NCBI GenBank assembly: GCA_965249225.1
Contig: CBDFLT010000001.1
Coordinates: 1 to 64,000 of the forward strand
From: CBDFLT01 sp965249225
GTDB lineage: Bacteria > Chloroflexota > Dehalococcoidia > Lucifugimonadales > G963668185
DNA length: 64,000 nt
Reading direction: 5' to 3'
In this document: positions 7,769 through 16,153 of the stretch, in pieces
How the letters are laid out: every line of letters begins with the position of its first letter
Position numbering within the stretch: position 1 is the stretch's first letter
Translations under genes and position numbers: made by a program
Notes under the pieces: model-generated
Seen by the model: only the letters and a program-made list of their open reading frames with translations
Databases searched by the model: none
What the model was told of the DNA's origin: nothing

Positions 7769-9211
7769 ATGAGTGACAAAGATATAGGGCAGATGGGTCA
7801 CCTGTTGCGTCGGGCCGGATTCGGGGCTACGCGGGATGAGCTTGAGCACTACCAGGCGATGGGTTACGAGGCGGCGGTAGAGGAGCTGCTCCATCCCAGT
7901 GACCCCCAGAACATGCCGGACGACATTATTCGACGCTACCACGAGAACTTCCACACGTTTGACGCTGAGGCGAACACCGGTGGCGCTTACTGGCTATACC
8001 GCATGATCACCACCAAGTGCCCACTGGAGGAGAAGATCGCTCTTTTCTGGCACGGCATCTTGCCCACGAGCTACTCTAAGTCGAACGATATCATCACCCT
8101 GCTCAATGAGATCGACATGTTTAGACGACATGGCCTGGGGAAGTTCGACGACCTGCTGGTAGAGCTATCGAAAGACCCGGGTATGCTCATCTTTCTGGAT
8201 AACGACACGAACCACAACGGCGCCATCAACGAGAACTACGGCAGGGAGTTGCTGGAGCTGTTCTCGATGGGCATCGGTAACTACACCGAGCAGGATATCA
8301 AGGAGTGCGCCAGGGCGTTCACCGGATGGACGCTGGGCAACATCGAGTGGATGGCGGCGAGAGTATTGCAGGACTCATTCTGGCCTTACGGACGCCTTGC
8401 GTGGTTCTTCAACTATCGGGAAGAAGACCACGACGATGGAGATAAGACATTCTTGGGTGAGACGGGCCGTTTCAACGGCGAGGATATCGTAGACATCATA
8501 TGCCGCCAGCCGGCCACGGCACGGTTCGTCGCCCGGCACCTGTACGACTTCTTCGTGGCCGACGAGGCTCCAGTGCCCCAGTGGCCCCATACCCCTCCCA
8601 GAGACCCTGACGCCATCGAGACCTTAGCCAACGCCTACATGGAGAGCGACCACGAGATCCGGTCGGTGCTGCGGGTGCTGTTCAACTCGGACTTCTTCAA
8701 GTCTGAGGAGGCGCGGTTCGCCCGAGTCAAGGGCCCGACGGAGATGGTAGTAGGGACGCTGCGGCTCAGCGGAAGCGTGACCAAGCCCACCCTTGATATG
8801 GTAGGTTTCGCGGACATGACACAGTTTATGGGCCAGCAGCTCTTGTACGCGCCGTCGGTGGAGGGGTGGCACGAGGGCGCCGAATGGATAAACAGCGGGT
8901 CGCTGGTGGATCGCGTCAACTTCGCCTCCGAGCAGTTTGGCAATGTGGACCTCCCCGGAGTTCGGGCCATAGTTGACCGGCTCGCTGTTCAGAACGGAGG
9001 TGCCTTCTCTCCTGAGCACCTGGTGGATAGCTGTCTCGACCTGATGGGACCGATCGACGTGTCGGAGGAGACACGATCCACACTCGTTGAGCATGCGTCA
9101 AAACAAGGCGAGCTGTCTCTCAAGGGACATGTGAGGGGCGACGCAAGTGAAAAGCGCGTCGCGGAGATGCTGGGCCTGATTGCCTCTATGAAGGAGTATC
9201 AACTGACCTAG
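7769..9211 (+). CDS. DUF1800 family protein, paralogue 1
   Basis: 480 residues starting MSDKDIGQMGHLLRRAGFG. Family landmarks are LRRAGFGATRDELEHY, GRELLELFSMGIGNYTEQD, CARAFTGWTLG, FLGETGRFNGEDI and PSVEGWHEGAEWI. DUF1800 is uncharacterised and often paired with DUF1501, which is just upstream here. There is no signal peptide or membrane segment. It is one of four equal-length paralogues in the window and is followed at 90 bp by paralogue 2, with which it shares long identical stretches. Confidence 0.85.
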   Translation: MSDKDIGQMGHLLRRAGFGATRDELEHYQAMGYEAAVEELLHPSDPQNMPDDIIRRYHENFHTFDAEANTGGAYWLYRMITTKCPLEEKIALFWHGILPTSYSKSNDIITLLNEIDMFRRHGLGKFDDLLVELSKDPGMLIFLDNDTNHNGAINENYGRELLELFSMGIGNYTEQDIKECARAFTGWTLGNIEWMAARVLQDSFWPYGRLAWFFNYREEDHDDGDKTFLGETGRFNGEDIVDIICRQPATARFVARHLYDFFVADEAPVPQWPHTPPRDPDAIETLANAYMESDHEIRSVLRVLFNSDFFKSEEARFARVKGPTEMVVGTLRLSGSVTKPTLDMVGFADMTQFMGQQLLYAPSVEGWHEGAEWINSGSLVDRVNFASEQFGNVDLPGVRAIVDRLAVQNGGAFSPEHLVDSCLDLMGPIDVSEETRSTLVEHASKQGELSLKGHVRGDASEKRVAEMLGLIASMKEYQLT

Positions 9212-9301
9212 CGGTGCTTCCAAAACGTTGGGCCGCTGGGGGCGGCATGTCTCAGGAAGATCGGCAGTCCTTCCTTACAATCGTTACAGGTAGGCGATGA
9301 C

Positions 9302-10744
9302 ATGAGCGACAATGATACAGAGTTGATGGCGCACCTTCTGCGGCGGGCCGGGTTCGGGGCGACGCGCGATGAGCTTGATGGGTATCTGGCCGAGGGCTAC
9401 GAGGCGACGGTGGAGGAGTTGCTCCGCCCTGGCGATCCCCAGAACATGCCCAACGATGTCATATACCGCTATCACGAGAATTTCTACTGCTTCGACGCTG
9501 AGTTAAACACCGTAGGCACCTACTGGCTGTATCGCATGATTACTACCAAGTGTCCCTTGGAGGAGAAGATCGCCCTCTTCTGGCATGGAATCTACGCGAC
9601 GAGCTACGAGAAGGCAAACGAGTCGAACGCGCTCCTTTGTCAAATCGATATGTTCCGGCGGTACGGCCTGGGTAGGTTTGATGACCTGCTGGTAGAGCTG
9701 TCCAAAGACCCGGCTATGATCATCTGGCTGGACAACAACACCAATCACAACGGCGCCATTAACGAGAACTACGGCAGGGAGCTGCTGGAGCTGTTCTCTA
9801 TGGGCGTCGGCAACTACACCGAGCAGGATATCAAGGAGTGCGCGCGTGCCTTCACGGGGTGGACGCTGACAAACTCAGAGTATGTTTTGGCGCGCATGGA
9901 GAACGACTCAATCTGGCCATACAACCGTCTCCCGAGTCCGTTCAGCTATCGTGACCATGACCACGACGACGGAGTGAAGACGTTCTTGGGGGAGACGGGC
10001 CGGTTCAACGGTGAGGACATCATAGAGATCATATGTCGCCAGCCCGCCACGGCCCGGTTCATAGCCCGGCACCTGTACGACTTCTTCGTCGCTGATGAGG
10101 CTCCGGTGCCCCAGTGGCCGTACACTTTCCCCAGAGACCCCCAGGCCATCGACATACTTGTAGACGCCTACTTCGAGAGCGGCCACGACATCCGGTCGAT
10201 GTTGAGGGCGCTGTTCAACTCGGACTTCTTCAAGTCGGAAGAGGTTCGGTTCGCCCGCGTTAAAGGCCCTGCGGAGCTTGTGGCCGGGACCTTGCGACTT
10301 AGTGGTGGCGTAACCCGGCCCAGCCTGGAAATGGTAGAGTTCGGTGATCTTACATGGTTCATGGGCCAAGGCCTCTTGATGCCGCCGTCGGTGGAGGGAT
10401 GGCACGAAGGGTCCGAATGGATAAACAGCGGTTCCCTGGTGGAGCGGGTGAACTTCGCCGCCAAGCAGTTTGGCAATGTGGACGTCCCCGGAGTGCGAGC
10501 CATAGTTGACCGGCTCGCCGTCCAGAACGGTGGTGTCTTCTCTCCTGAGCACCTGGTGGATAGCTGTCTGGACCTGATGGGACCGATCGAAGTGTCGGAG
10601 GAGACTCGGGCCACGCTGGTCAAGCATGCGTCAAAACAAGGTGAGCTGACTCTCAAGGGACATGTGAGGGGTGACGCAAGTGAAAAGCGCGTTGCGGAGA
10701 TGCTGGGCCTGATCGCCTCTATGAGGGAGTACCAGCTGGTCTAG
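9302..10744 (+). CDS. DUF1800 family protein, paralogue 2
   Basis: 480 residues, with the same landmarks as paralogue 1 (HLLRRAGFGATRDELDGY, GRELLELFSMGVGNYTEQD, CARAFTGWT, PSVEGWHEGSEWI). It differs mainly around residues 95-115 and 185-205. The start ATG follows AGGTAGGCGATGAC. The 121-bp gap to the NHL gene downstream resembles the gap after paralogue 4, showing that DUF1800 and NHL genes were duplicated as a unit. No signal peptide. Function unknown. Confidence 0.85.
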   Translation: MSDNDTELMAHLLRRAGFGATRDELDGYLAEGYEATVEELLRPGDPQNMPNDVIYRYHENFYCFDAELNTVGTYWLYRMITTKCPLEEKIALFWHGIYATSYEKANESNALLCQIDMFRRYGLGRFDDLLVELSKDPAMIIWLDNNTNHNGAINENYGRELLELFSMGVGNYTEQDIKECARAFTGWTLTNSEYVLARMENDSIWPYNRLPSPFSYRDHDHDDGVKTFLGETGRFNGEDIIEIICRQPATARFIARHLYDFFVADEAPVPQWPYTFPRDPQAIDILVDAYFESGHDIRSMLRALFNSDFFKSEEVRFARVKGPAELVAGTLRLSGGVTRPSLEMVEFGDLTWFMGQGLLMPPSVEGWHEGSEWINSGSLVERVNFAAKQFGNVDVPGVRAIVDRLAVQNGGVFSPEHLVDSCLDLMGPIEVSEETRATLVKHASKQGELTLKGHVRGDASEKRVAEMLGLIASMREYQLV

Positions 10745-10772
10745 ATGCACCCTCAGGGTCCGTTAGGGGTGG

Positions 10773-10796
10773 GTGGTCCTTCCTGGCAAGGACCAC
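10773..10796 (+). terminator. Hairpin in DUF1800-NHL spacer
   Basis: GTGGTCCTT and AAGGACCAC pair perfectly over 9 bp with a 6-nt loop. No T-run follows, so this could be a weak terminator or mRNA-stabilising hairpin. A related sequence occurs near 61357. Confidence 0.35.
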
Positions 10797-10865
10797 AAGT
10801 GAGACGTATACTAGTAGGCCGCTGGAAGTGGCTCTTAACGATTCCCACGTGCCCCGGGTGTAGAG

Positions 10866-11885
10866 TTGAGCATGCAGAGCACCAGTAGAACTTTCAAGCT
10901 AAAATATCTCAAGACCATGGGATACTTGAACACTTCGTCCCATGGCCGCGGGTTCGGCAACCCAATGGACTTGGTGGTAGGTGCGGATGGACGCATCTTT
11001 ATTCTGAACCGTGGGGAGGTCGACTACTCTCGCGTCGCCGTGTGCACTCTCGATGAGGAGCACCTCTACGATTTCGGCACCCACGGGGATGGAGAGGGGC
11101 AGTTCCGGTTGCCTACCTCTATCGCCATGGACAGCCGGGAGCGCGTATACGTTGCCGATGAGTATAACCATCGGATCACTATATTTGAGCCATCAGGCGA
11201 ATATTTGGGCAATTGGGGAGGGTTCGGGACCGGCGACGGCCAGCTGGACGGCCCCTCCGGCCTCGCGTTCGACGCTGAAGACAACGTGTATGTGGTGGAC
11301 CAGAACAACAACCGGGTCCAGAAGTTCACGTCCGAGGGCGAATATCTTCTTCAGTGGGGCGAGCCGGGCGATGGTGAGGGCCAGTTCAACCTGCCGTGGG
11401 GTATCACGCTGGACTCACATGGCGACGTGTACGTTGCGGACTGGCGCAACGACCGTATCCAGAAATTCACTCCCGAAGGACGGTACATGGCCGAGTTCGG
11501 CGAGTCTGGTGAGGGCGACCGTCAGTTCCGCCGGCCCGCCGACGTGGTAGTTGATCAAGAGGGGTACATCTACGTCGCCGATTGGGGGAACGAACGTGTG
11601 CAGGTCCTGGGGCCGGACGGAGCGTTCGTCATGCTGATGAGAGGCGAGTCCACCTATTCGAAGTGGGCACAGGAATTCTGGGCCGCTAACCCGGTGGAAA
11701 GGGACGGCCGAGAGAAAGCTAACCTGATACCGCAGCTACCTTCTCACTTCAATACACCCTATCTGGTTTCGGCCGCGACCGAGCCCTACTTCCTGGGGGC
11801 GGTGTCGGTAGACCTGGACCAGCAAGGGCGGCTATACGTAACAGAATCCCCCCGTCACCGTTTCCAGATATACGAAAGAGGGTAG
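10866..11885 (+). CDS. NHL-repeat beta-propeller protein, paralogue 1
   Basis: 339 residues from a TTG start; the alternative ATG two codons later (10872) is possible. The TTG is conserved in all four paralogues, in the context GAGTTG. Repeats of about 45 residues have the NHL pattern: YVADEYNHRITIFE, YVVDQNNNRVQKF, YVADWRNDRIQKF and YVADWGNERVQVLG. The last ~80 residues are outside the repeats. There is no signal peptide, so it is probably cytoplasmic. NHL propellers bind protein, RNA or ligands; the ligand is unknown. It lies directly downstream of a DUF1800 gene. Confidence 0.8.
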   Translation: MSMQSTSRTFKLKYLKTMGYLNTSSHGRGFGNPMDLVVGADGRIFILNRGEVDYSRVAVCTLDEEHLYDFGTHGDGEGQFRLPTSIAMDSRERVYVADEYNHRITIFEPSGEYLGNWGGFGTGDGQLDGPSGLAFDAEDNVYVVDQNNNRVQKFTSEGEYLLQWGEPGDGEGQFNLPWGITLDSHGDVYVADWRNDRIQKFTPEGRYMAEFGESGEGDRQFRRPADVVVDQEGYIYVADWGNERVQVLGPDGAFVMLMRGESTYSKWAQEFWAANPVERDGREKANLIPQLPSHFNTPYLVSAATEPYFLGAVSVDLDQQGRLYVTESPRHRFQIYERG

Positions 11886-12084
11886 CTTTTCCCGGTCCGA
11901 GGGCCCAGGCCGCATCAGCCTCTCTACAAGAGGGCGGCATTCTTCCTTCGAGATGCAGCTTCCAAGCTCCACCACAGCCTCCTTCAGTCACGCCCCCAAT
12001 CGGTCTGATACGACGTTAAGGGATGGCTACTAGCCCTGTGATATACTCCTGTCGTTCCCCCAGTACGCTTGTCTAGGTAATGAG

Positions 12085-13104
12085 TTGAGTACTCAGAGCG
12101 CCGCCAAGACGGTTTCCCTGAAATACCTAAAGACCATCGGGATGTTCAACAACGACGGAGATGGCCGCGGGTTCGCCAATCCCTCGGGTCTGGTGGTCAG
12201 CAAGGACGGGCGCATCTTCGTCCTCAACCGCGGTGAGCCGGACCGTTCCCGCGTTGGGGTGTGCAACCTCGACGAAGACTACCTCTATGAGTTCGGTACC
12301 CATGGTGACGGGGATGAGCAGTTCAGGCTGCCGTCCGCCCTGGCGATGGATAGCCAGGAGCGGGTGTACGTCGCCGATGAGTACAACCATCGCATCAGCG
12401 TGTTCGAGTCATCGGGCGAATACGTGGGCAAGTGGGGAGAGTTCGGGAGCGGCGACGGGCAGATCGATGGCCCTTGTGGCCTCGCGTTCGACGCCGAAGA
12501 CAACGTGTACGTGGCGGACCAGAACAACAACCGTATCCAGAAATTCACATCCGATGGCCGCTATCTGCTTCAGTGGGGGGAGTTTGGCGGTGGGGAGGGC
12601 CAGCTCAACATGCCCTGGGGTATTACATTGGACTCGCATGGGGACGTGTACGTTGCGGACTGGCGCAACGACCGTATCCAGAAATTCACGCCGGATGGAC
12701 TGTACGTGGCTGAGTATGGCGAGTCTGGGGACGGCGACGGCCAGTTCCATCGGCCCGCGGGCGTGGTAGTTGACGAAGATGGGAACATGTACGTTGCCGA
12801 CTGGGGGAATGAGCGAGTGCAGGTGTTGGGGCCGGAGGGAGGGTTCCTAGTAATGCTGGAGGGCCAGGCCACCGAGTCGAAATGGGCGGCGGACTACTTC
12901 ACGTCCAACTGGGAGGAAAAGAGGTTGCGAGACGTGTCGAACCTGACGCCAGAGTTGCCGTCACACCTAGACACGCGGTACCTGCTGGCATCCCACGCGG
13001 AGCCTCACTTCTTCGGTCCGGCGTCGGTAGAGCTTGACGGACATGGGCGGCTCTACGTCACGGAGAAATCCCGTCATCGTTTCCAGATATACGAAAGGAG
13101 ATAG
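12085..13104 (+). CDS. NHL-repeat beta-propeller protein, paralogue 2
   Basis: 339 residues, TTG start in the same GAGTTG context. It has the same set of NHL repeats (YVADEYNHRISVFE, YVADQNNNRIQKF, YVADWRNDRIQKF, YVADWGNERVQVLG). The 3' half is almost identical at DNA level to paralogue 3, with a 350-bp stretch without any difference. Its 3' flank just after the stop resembles that of paralogue 1 and then runs into a broken binding-protein gene. This suggests a duplication joint there. Extended -10 TGATATACT lies at 12039-12047. Confidence 0.8.
   Translation: MSTQSAAKTVSLKYLKTIGMFNNDGDGRGFANPSGLVVSKDGRIFVLNRGEPDRSRVGVCNLDEDYLYEFGTHGDGDEQFRLPSALAMDSQERVYVADEYNHRISVFESSGEYVGKWGEFGSGDGQIDGPCGLAFDAEDNVYVADQNNNRIQKFTSDGRYLLQWGEFGGGEGQLNMPWGITLDSHGDVYVADWRNDRIQKFTPDGLYVAEYGESGDGDGQFHRPAGVVVDEDGNMYVADWGNERVQVLGPEGGFLVMLEGQATESKWAADYFTSNWEEKRLRDVSNLTPELPSHLDTRYLLASHAEPHFFGPASVELDGHGRLYVTEKSRHRFQIYERR
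12655..13004 (+). repeat. 350-bp tract identical to 15509-15858
   Basis: Aligned base by base, this stretch of NHL paralogue 2 is identical to 15509-15858 in paralogue 3 (constant offset 2854). It is bounded by single differences at 12654/15508 and 13005/15859. Outside it, the genes diverge much more. Confidence 0.9.
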
Positions 13105-13129
13105 CTTTTCTCAGGCCGTATCAGCGTCA

Positions 13130-13895
13130 TTCATAGGGGCGGCCTTGTGCGCTTTCTTCTACAAGGACGAGGTCGGCAATTGCACCGGTCTGGACATCGA
13201 AGTAGCCCGCGAGGCGGGTCGGAGGCTGGGTATCGAGATCATCTGCGTCCATACCGCCTGGGAAGGACTGATCCCGGCAGTGCTGTCTGGTCGCGTGGAC
13301 AACGTCCCGGTTAGCATGGATCAAACGCCTACAAAATGTGAGGTGGTCGAGTTTACCGACCCCTACCACACGATGGGCATTGGTGCCCTGGTCAAGGCGG
13401 GCAACCCCAAGGATGTCCACAGCTTTGAGGATTTCCTTAAAGAGGACGTGGTGGTAGCCGGCAGCATAGGCGCCGAAGTCGCCATTGCGCGGGGAGCAGT
13501 TCGGAGTCCCCGAGGAGCGGACCCTCGCTTTCGCTGAGCAGTCCCAGGCCATAGAGGCGTTGAAAACTGGTCGTGCCGACGTCGTCGTGTACACGATCAC
13601 CTTTGTGAACCGCTACTACGACACGAAGGGATCCTCTGAGGGCCTTGAGGTGGCTGAACCATTCAGGTCCCCGCTGTACTTCAACGGAGGCCATTTCTTC
13701 CGGCCCGATGAAGCGGAGTTCGTCGAGATATGGAACGACACCCTCGTAGAGATGAAGAAAGACGGCTTCATCGAGGGGCAGTTGCTTTTCTGGGGCTGGC
13801 CGGCTAGTACCCTTTTGGGCCCGGAGATCACAAGGGACAACTGCTGTGACTTCGATGACGAAAGGCACCTGAACTTCGGCTGCCTGCCGGGATAA
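13130..13895 (+). pseudogene. Broken ABC-type amino-acid-binding protein (SBP_bac_3)
   Basis: Two frames together give a family-3 solute-binding domain: GNCTGLDIEVAREAGRRLGI and AWEGLIPAVLSGRVDNVPV in the first, then LAFAEQSQAIEALKTGRADV in the second. The join is in a GGGG run at 13491-13494, where one extra G would explain the shift. The N-terminus expected before the first beta strand, including signal peptide and start codon, is absent. The sequence runs instead into the end of the NHL gene. No permease or ATPase partner is nearby. A sequencing error could explain the shift but not the missing start. Confidence 0.75.
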
Positions 13896-14198
13896 CAGAT
13901 CCCAGGTCTTGTTAGGGCAACATTGCCGCTGGGGAGCCGCCAGCCAAGGTGACAAACTTGGCCGATAGGCCCCCAGCGGCAGGCGATCAGTGTAGACTCT
14001 GTCACACAGACAAGGCCTGAGGGTATTCTGCCCTACTAGATTAGACGCAGGGTGTAGCCAGCCTGCGATGGTGAAAAAGGCACCGGGATAGTAGAATAGG
14101 TGAGTCGCACACTTACTGGCAGCTACGTAAGGAGAGGGCGCCTGCGACGACTCCCGATCTCGATTAACCGCGCAGGAACCAGACTTGAGCCGGTTACC
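13896..14198. other. Intergenic region with nested inverted repeats
   Basis: No gene is seen. The only marked structure is the inverted repeat at 13924-13981; the rest up to the cyclophilin gene shows nothing I can name. Confidence 0.5.
13924..13981. repeat. Nested inverted repeat (possible structured RNA or terminator)
   Basis: TGCCGCTGGGG (13924-13934) pairs perfectly with CCCCAGCGGCA (13971-13981). Inside, GCCAAG (13943-13948) pairs with CTTGGC (13957-13962). No T-run follows. Confidence 0.45.
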
Positions 14199-14855
14199 AT
14201 GTCTAGTAACATCGTTTATAAGATTTTGATCTTGTTTGGCCCCGTCCTACTTATCGGCGTCTTGTCGTGTGGTGGAGACGGAGGCGATGGAGGACCGATG
14301 CAGTGGACCGAGCCGCCGCCGCTGACTATCGATCAGGACAAGAAGATCAGGGCCACCTTCGTGATGGAGAACGGGGGGAAGTTCGTTGTAGAGCTATATC
14401 CCCGAGAGGCGCCTAGGACCGTAAACAACTTCGTATTCCTGGCCGAAGAGGGGTTCTACGACGGCGTCATGTTCCACCGGGTGCTGCCCGGCTTTATGGC
14501 GCAGACCGGTGACCCGACGGGCACCGGGTCGGGCGGCCCTGGCTACTCCTTCGAAAACGAGCTCCACCCCGACCTGCGCCACGATGGACCGGGCGTGATC
14601 TCCATGGCCAACCGGGGCGGTAACGCGACTAACGGAAGTCAGTTCTTCATAACCTACACGGCCACTCCCAACCTGGACGGCTTAAACCCCGACGGCTCAC
14701 CCAAGGACTGCACTACCCAGTCCTGCCACTCGGTCTTCGGAAAGGTTGTTTCAGGAATGGAAGTGGTGGAGAACCTCACACCAAGAAACCCGGCCGCAGG
14801 GGACACGTTCGCCGGGGATGTCATTAAGAAGGTCACAGTCTTCGTCGCGGGTTGA
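14199..14855 (+). CDS. Cyclophilin-type peptidyl-prolyl isomerase lipoprotein
   Basis: 218 residues from ATG 14199, chosen because a lipoprotein signal follows at once: a hydrophobic segment ILILFGPVLLIGVLSCGG with lipobox VLSC. The mature part is a cyclophilin domain: FVVELYPREAPRTVNNFVFL, GFYDGVMFHRVLPGFMAQTG, the FENE element, GVISMANRG and GSQFFIT. The active-site Arg (FHRVL) and Phe are present. It should assist proline isomerisation on the outer face of the membrane. An upstream in-frame start at 14100 would spoil the signal peptide. Confidence 0.88.
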   Translation: MSSNIVYKILILFGPVLLIGVLSCGGDGGDGGPMQWTEPPPLTIDQDKKIRATFVMENGGKFVVELYPREAPRTVNNFVFLAEEGFYDGVMFHRVLPGFMAQTGDPTGTGSGGPGYSFENELHPDLRHDGPGVISMANRGGNATNGSQFFITYTATPNLDGLNPDGSPKDCTTQSCHSVFGKVVSGMEVVENLTPRNPAAGDTFAGDVIKKVTVFVAG

Positions 14856-14938
14856 GGCGTGTGCTGTTAGACGCTGGAGGATGAAGTGACCCTGGGATAT
14901 ACTCTCGCCCCCCACGGTGTGTTTGTCTAGGAATTGAG

Positions 14939-15958
14939 TTGGGTACTCAGAGCGCCGCTAAGACGTTTTCCCTGAAATACCTCAAGACTATAGGGATCTG
15001 CAACGTTGACGCGGATGGCCGGGGGTTTGGCAATCCCTCGGGCCTGGTGGTCAGCAAGGACGGGCGCATCTTCGTCCTGAACCGTGGTGAGCCGGACCTT
15101 TCCCGTGTTGGGGTGTGCAACCTCGACGAAGACTACCTCTATGAGTTCGGTACCCATGGTGACGGCGATGGGCAGTTCAGGTTGCCGTCCGCACTGGCGC
15201 TGGACAGTCGAGAGCGGGTGTACGTCGCCGATGAGTACAACCACCGCATCAGCGTGTTCGAGTCATCAGGCGAATACGTGGGTAGGTGGGGAGAGTTCGG
15301 TGCAGGCGACGGGCAGATCGACGGCCCCTCCGGCCTCGCGTTCGACGCCGAAGACAACGTGTACATGGTGGACCAGAACAACAACCGTATCCAGAAATTC
15401 ACATCCGATGGCCGCTATCTGCTTCAGTGGGGGGAGTTTGGCGGTGGAGAAGGCCAGCTCAACCTTCCCTGGGGTATAACGCTGGATGCGCATGGGGACG
15501 TGTACGTAGCGGACTGGCGCAACGACCGTATCCAGAAATTCACGCCGGATGGACTGTACGTGGCTGAGTATGGCGAGTCTGGGGACGGCGACGGCCAGTT
15601 CCATCGGCCCGCGGGCGTGGTAGTTGACGAAGATGGGAACATGTACGTTGCCGACTGGGGGAATGAGCGAGTGCAGGTGTTGGGGCCGGAGGGAGGGTTC
15701 CTAGTAATGCTGGAGGGCCAGGCCACCGAGTCGAAATGGGCGGCGGACTACTTCACGTCCAACTGGGAGGAAAAGAGGTTGCGAGACGTGTCGAACCTGA
15801 CGCCAGAGTTGCCGTCACACCTAGACACGCGGTACCTGCTGGCATCCCACGCGGAGCCCCACTTCTTCGGTCCGGCGTCGGTAGAGCTTGACGGACATGG
15901 GCGGCTCTATGTCACGGAGAAATCCCGTTACAGGGTACAGGTCTATCAAAGGGCATAA
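14939..15958 (+). CDS. NHL-repeat beta-propeller protein, paralogue 3
   Basis: 339 residues, TTG start in GAGTTG context. The repeats match those of paralogue 2, with nearly the same amino-acid sequence throughout. The 3' half includes a 350-bp tract with no DNA difference. The final residues (RYRVQVYQRA) differ from paralogue 2 and resemble paralogue 4, as expected if a tract was converted within an older gene. TATACT at 14898-14903 may be the -10. Followed at about 195 bp by DUF1800 paralogue 3. Confidence 0.8.
   Translation: MGTQSAAKTFSLKYLKTIGICNVDADGRGFGNPSGLVVSKDGRIFVLNRGEPDLSRVGVCNLDEDYLYEFGTHGDGDGQFRLPSALALDSRERVYVADEYNHRISVFESSGEYVGRWGEFGAGDGQIDGPSGLAFDAEDNVYMVDQNNNRIQKFTSDGRYLLQWGEFGGGEGQLNLPWGITLDAHGDVYVADWRNDRIQKFTPDGLYVAEYGESGDGDGQFHRPAGVVVDEDGNMYVADWGNERVQVLGPEGGFLVMLEGQATESKWAADYFTSNWEEKRLRDVSNLTPELPSHLDTRYLLASHAEPHFFGPASVELDGHGRLYVTEKSRYRVQVYQRA
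15509..15858 (+). repeat. 350-bp tract identical to 12655-13004
   Basis: Partner of the tract in NHL paralogue 2; see that entry for boundaries. Same orientation, so it could also drive deletion or duplication of the 2.85 kb in between. Confidence 0.9.
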
Positions 15959-16153
15959 CCTTCCTTCGGCGGCTGAGCATCCTTGATTCCGGAGGTGATT
16001 ATCAAGGTCTGCCGTCGGTGAGGAGGATGAGATTCGGGGCAGGGCTATAAATCGTTTGGTTGCGACGGCTTGTGGTACAGTAGATGTACGTTTATTTCGG
16101 AGCAATTGGTGACCGCGCGATTGGCCGGTCCGACCTTGTTAGGCGGTGATGAT

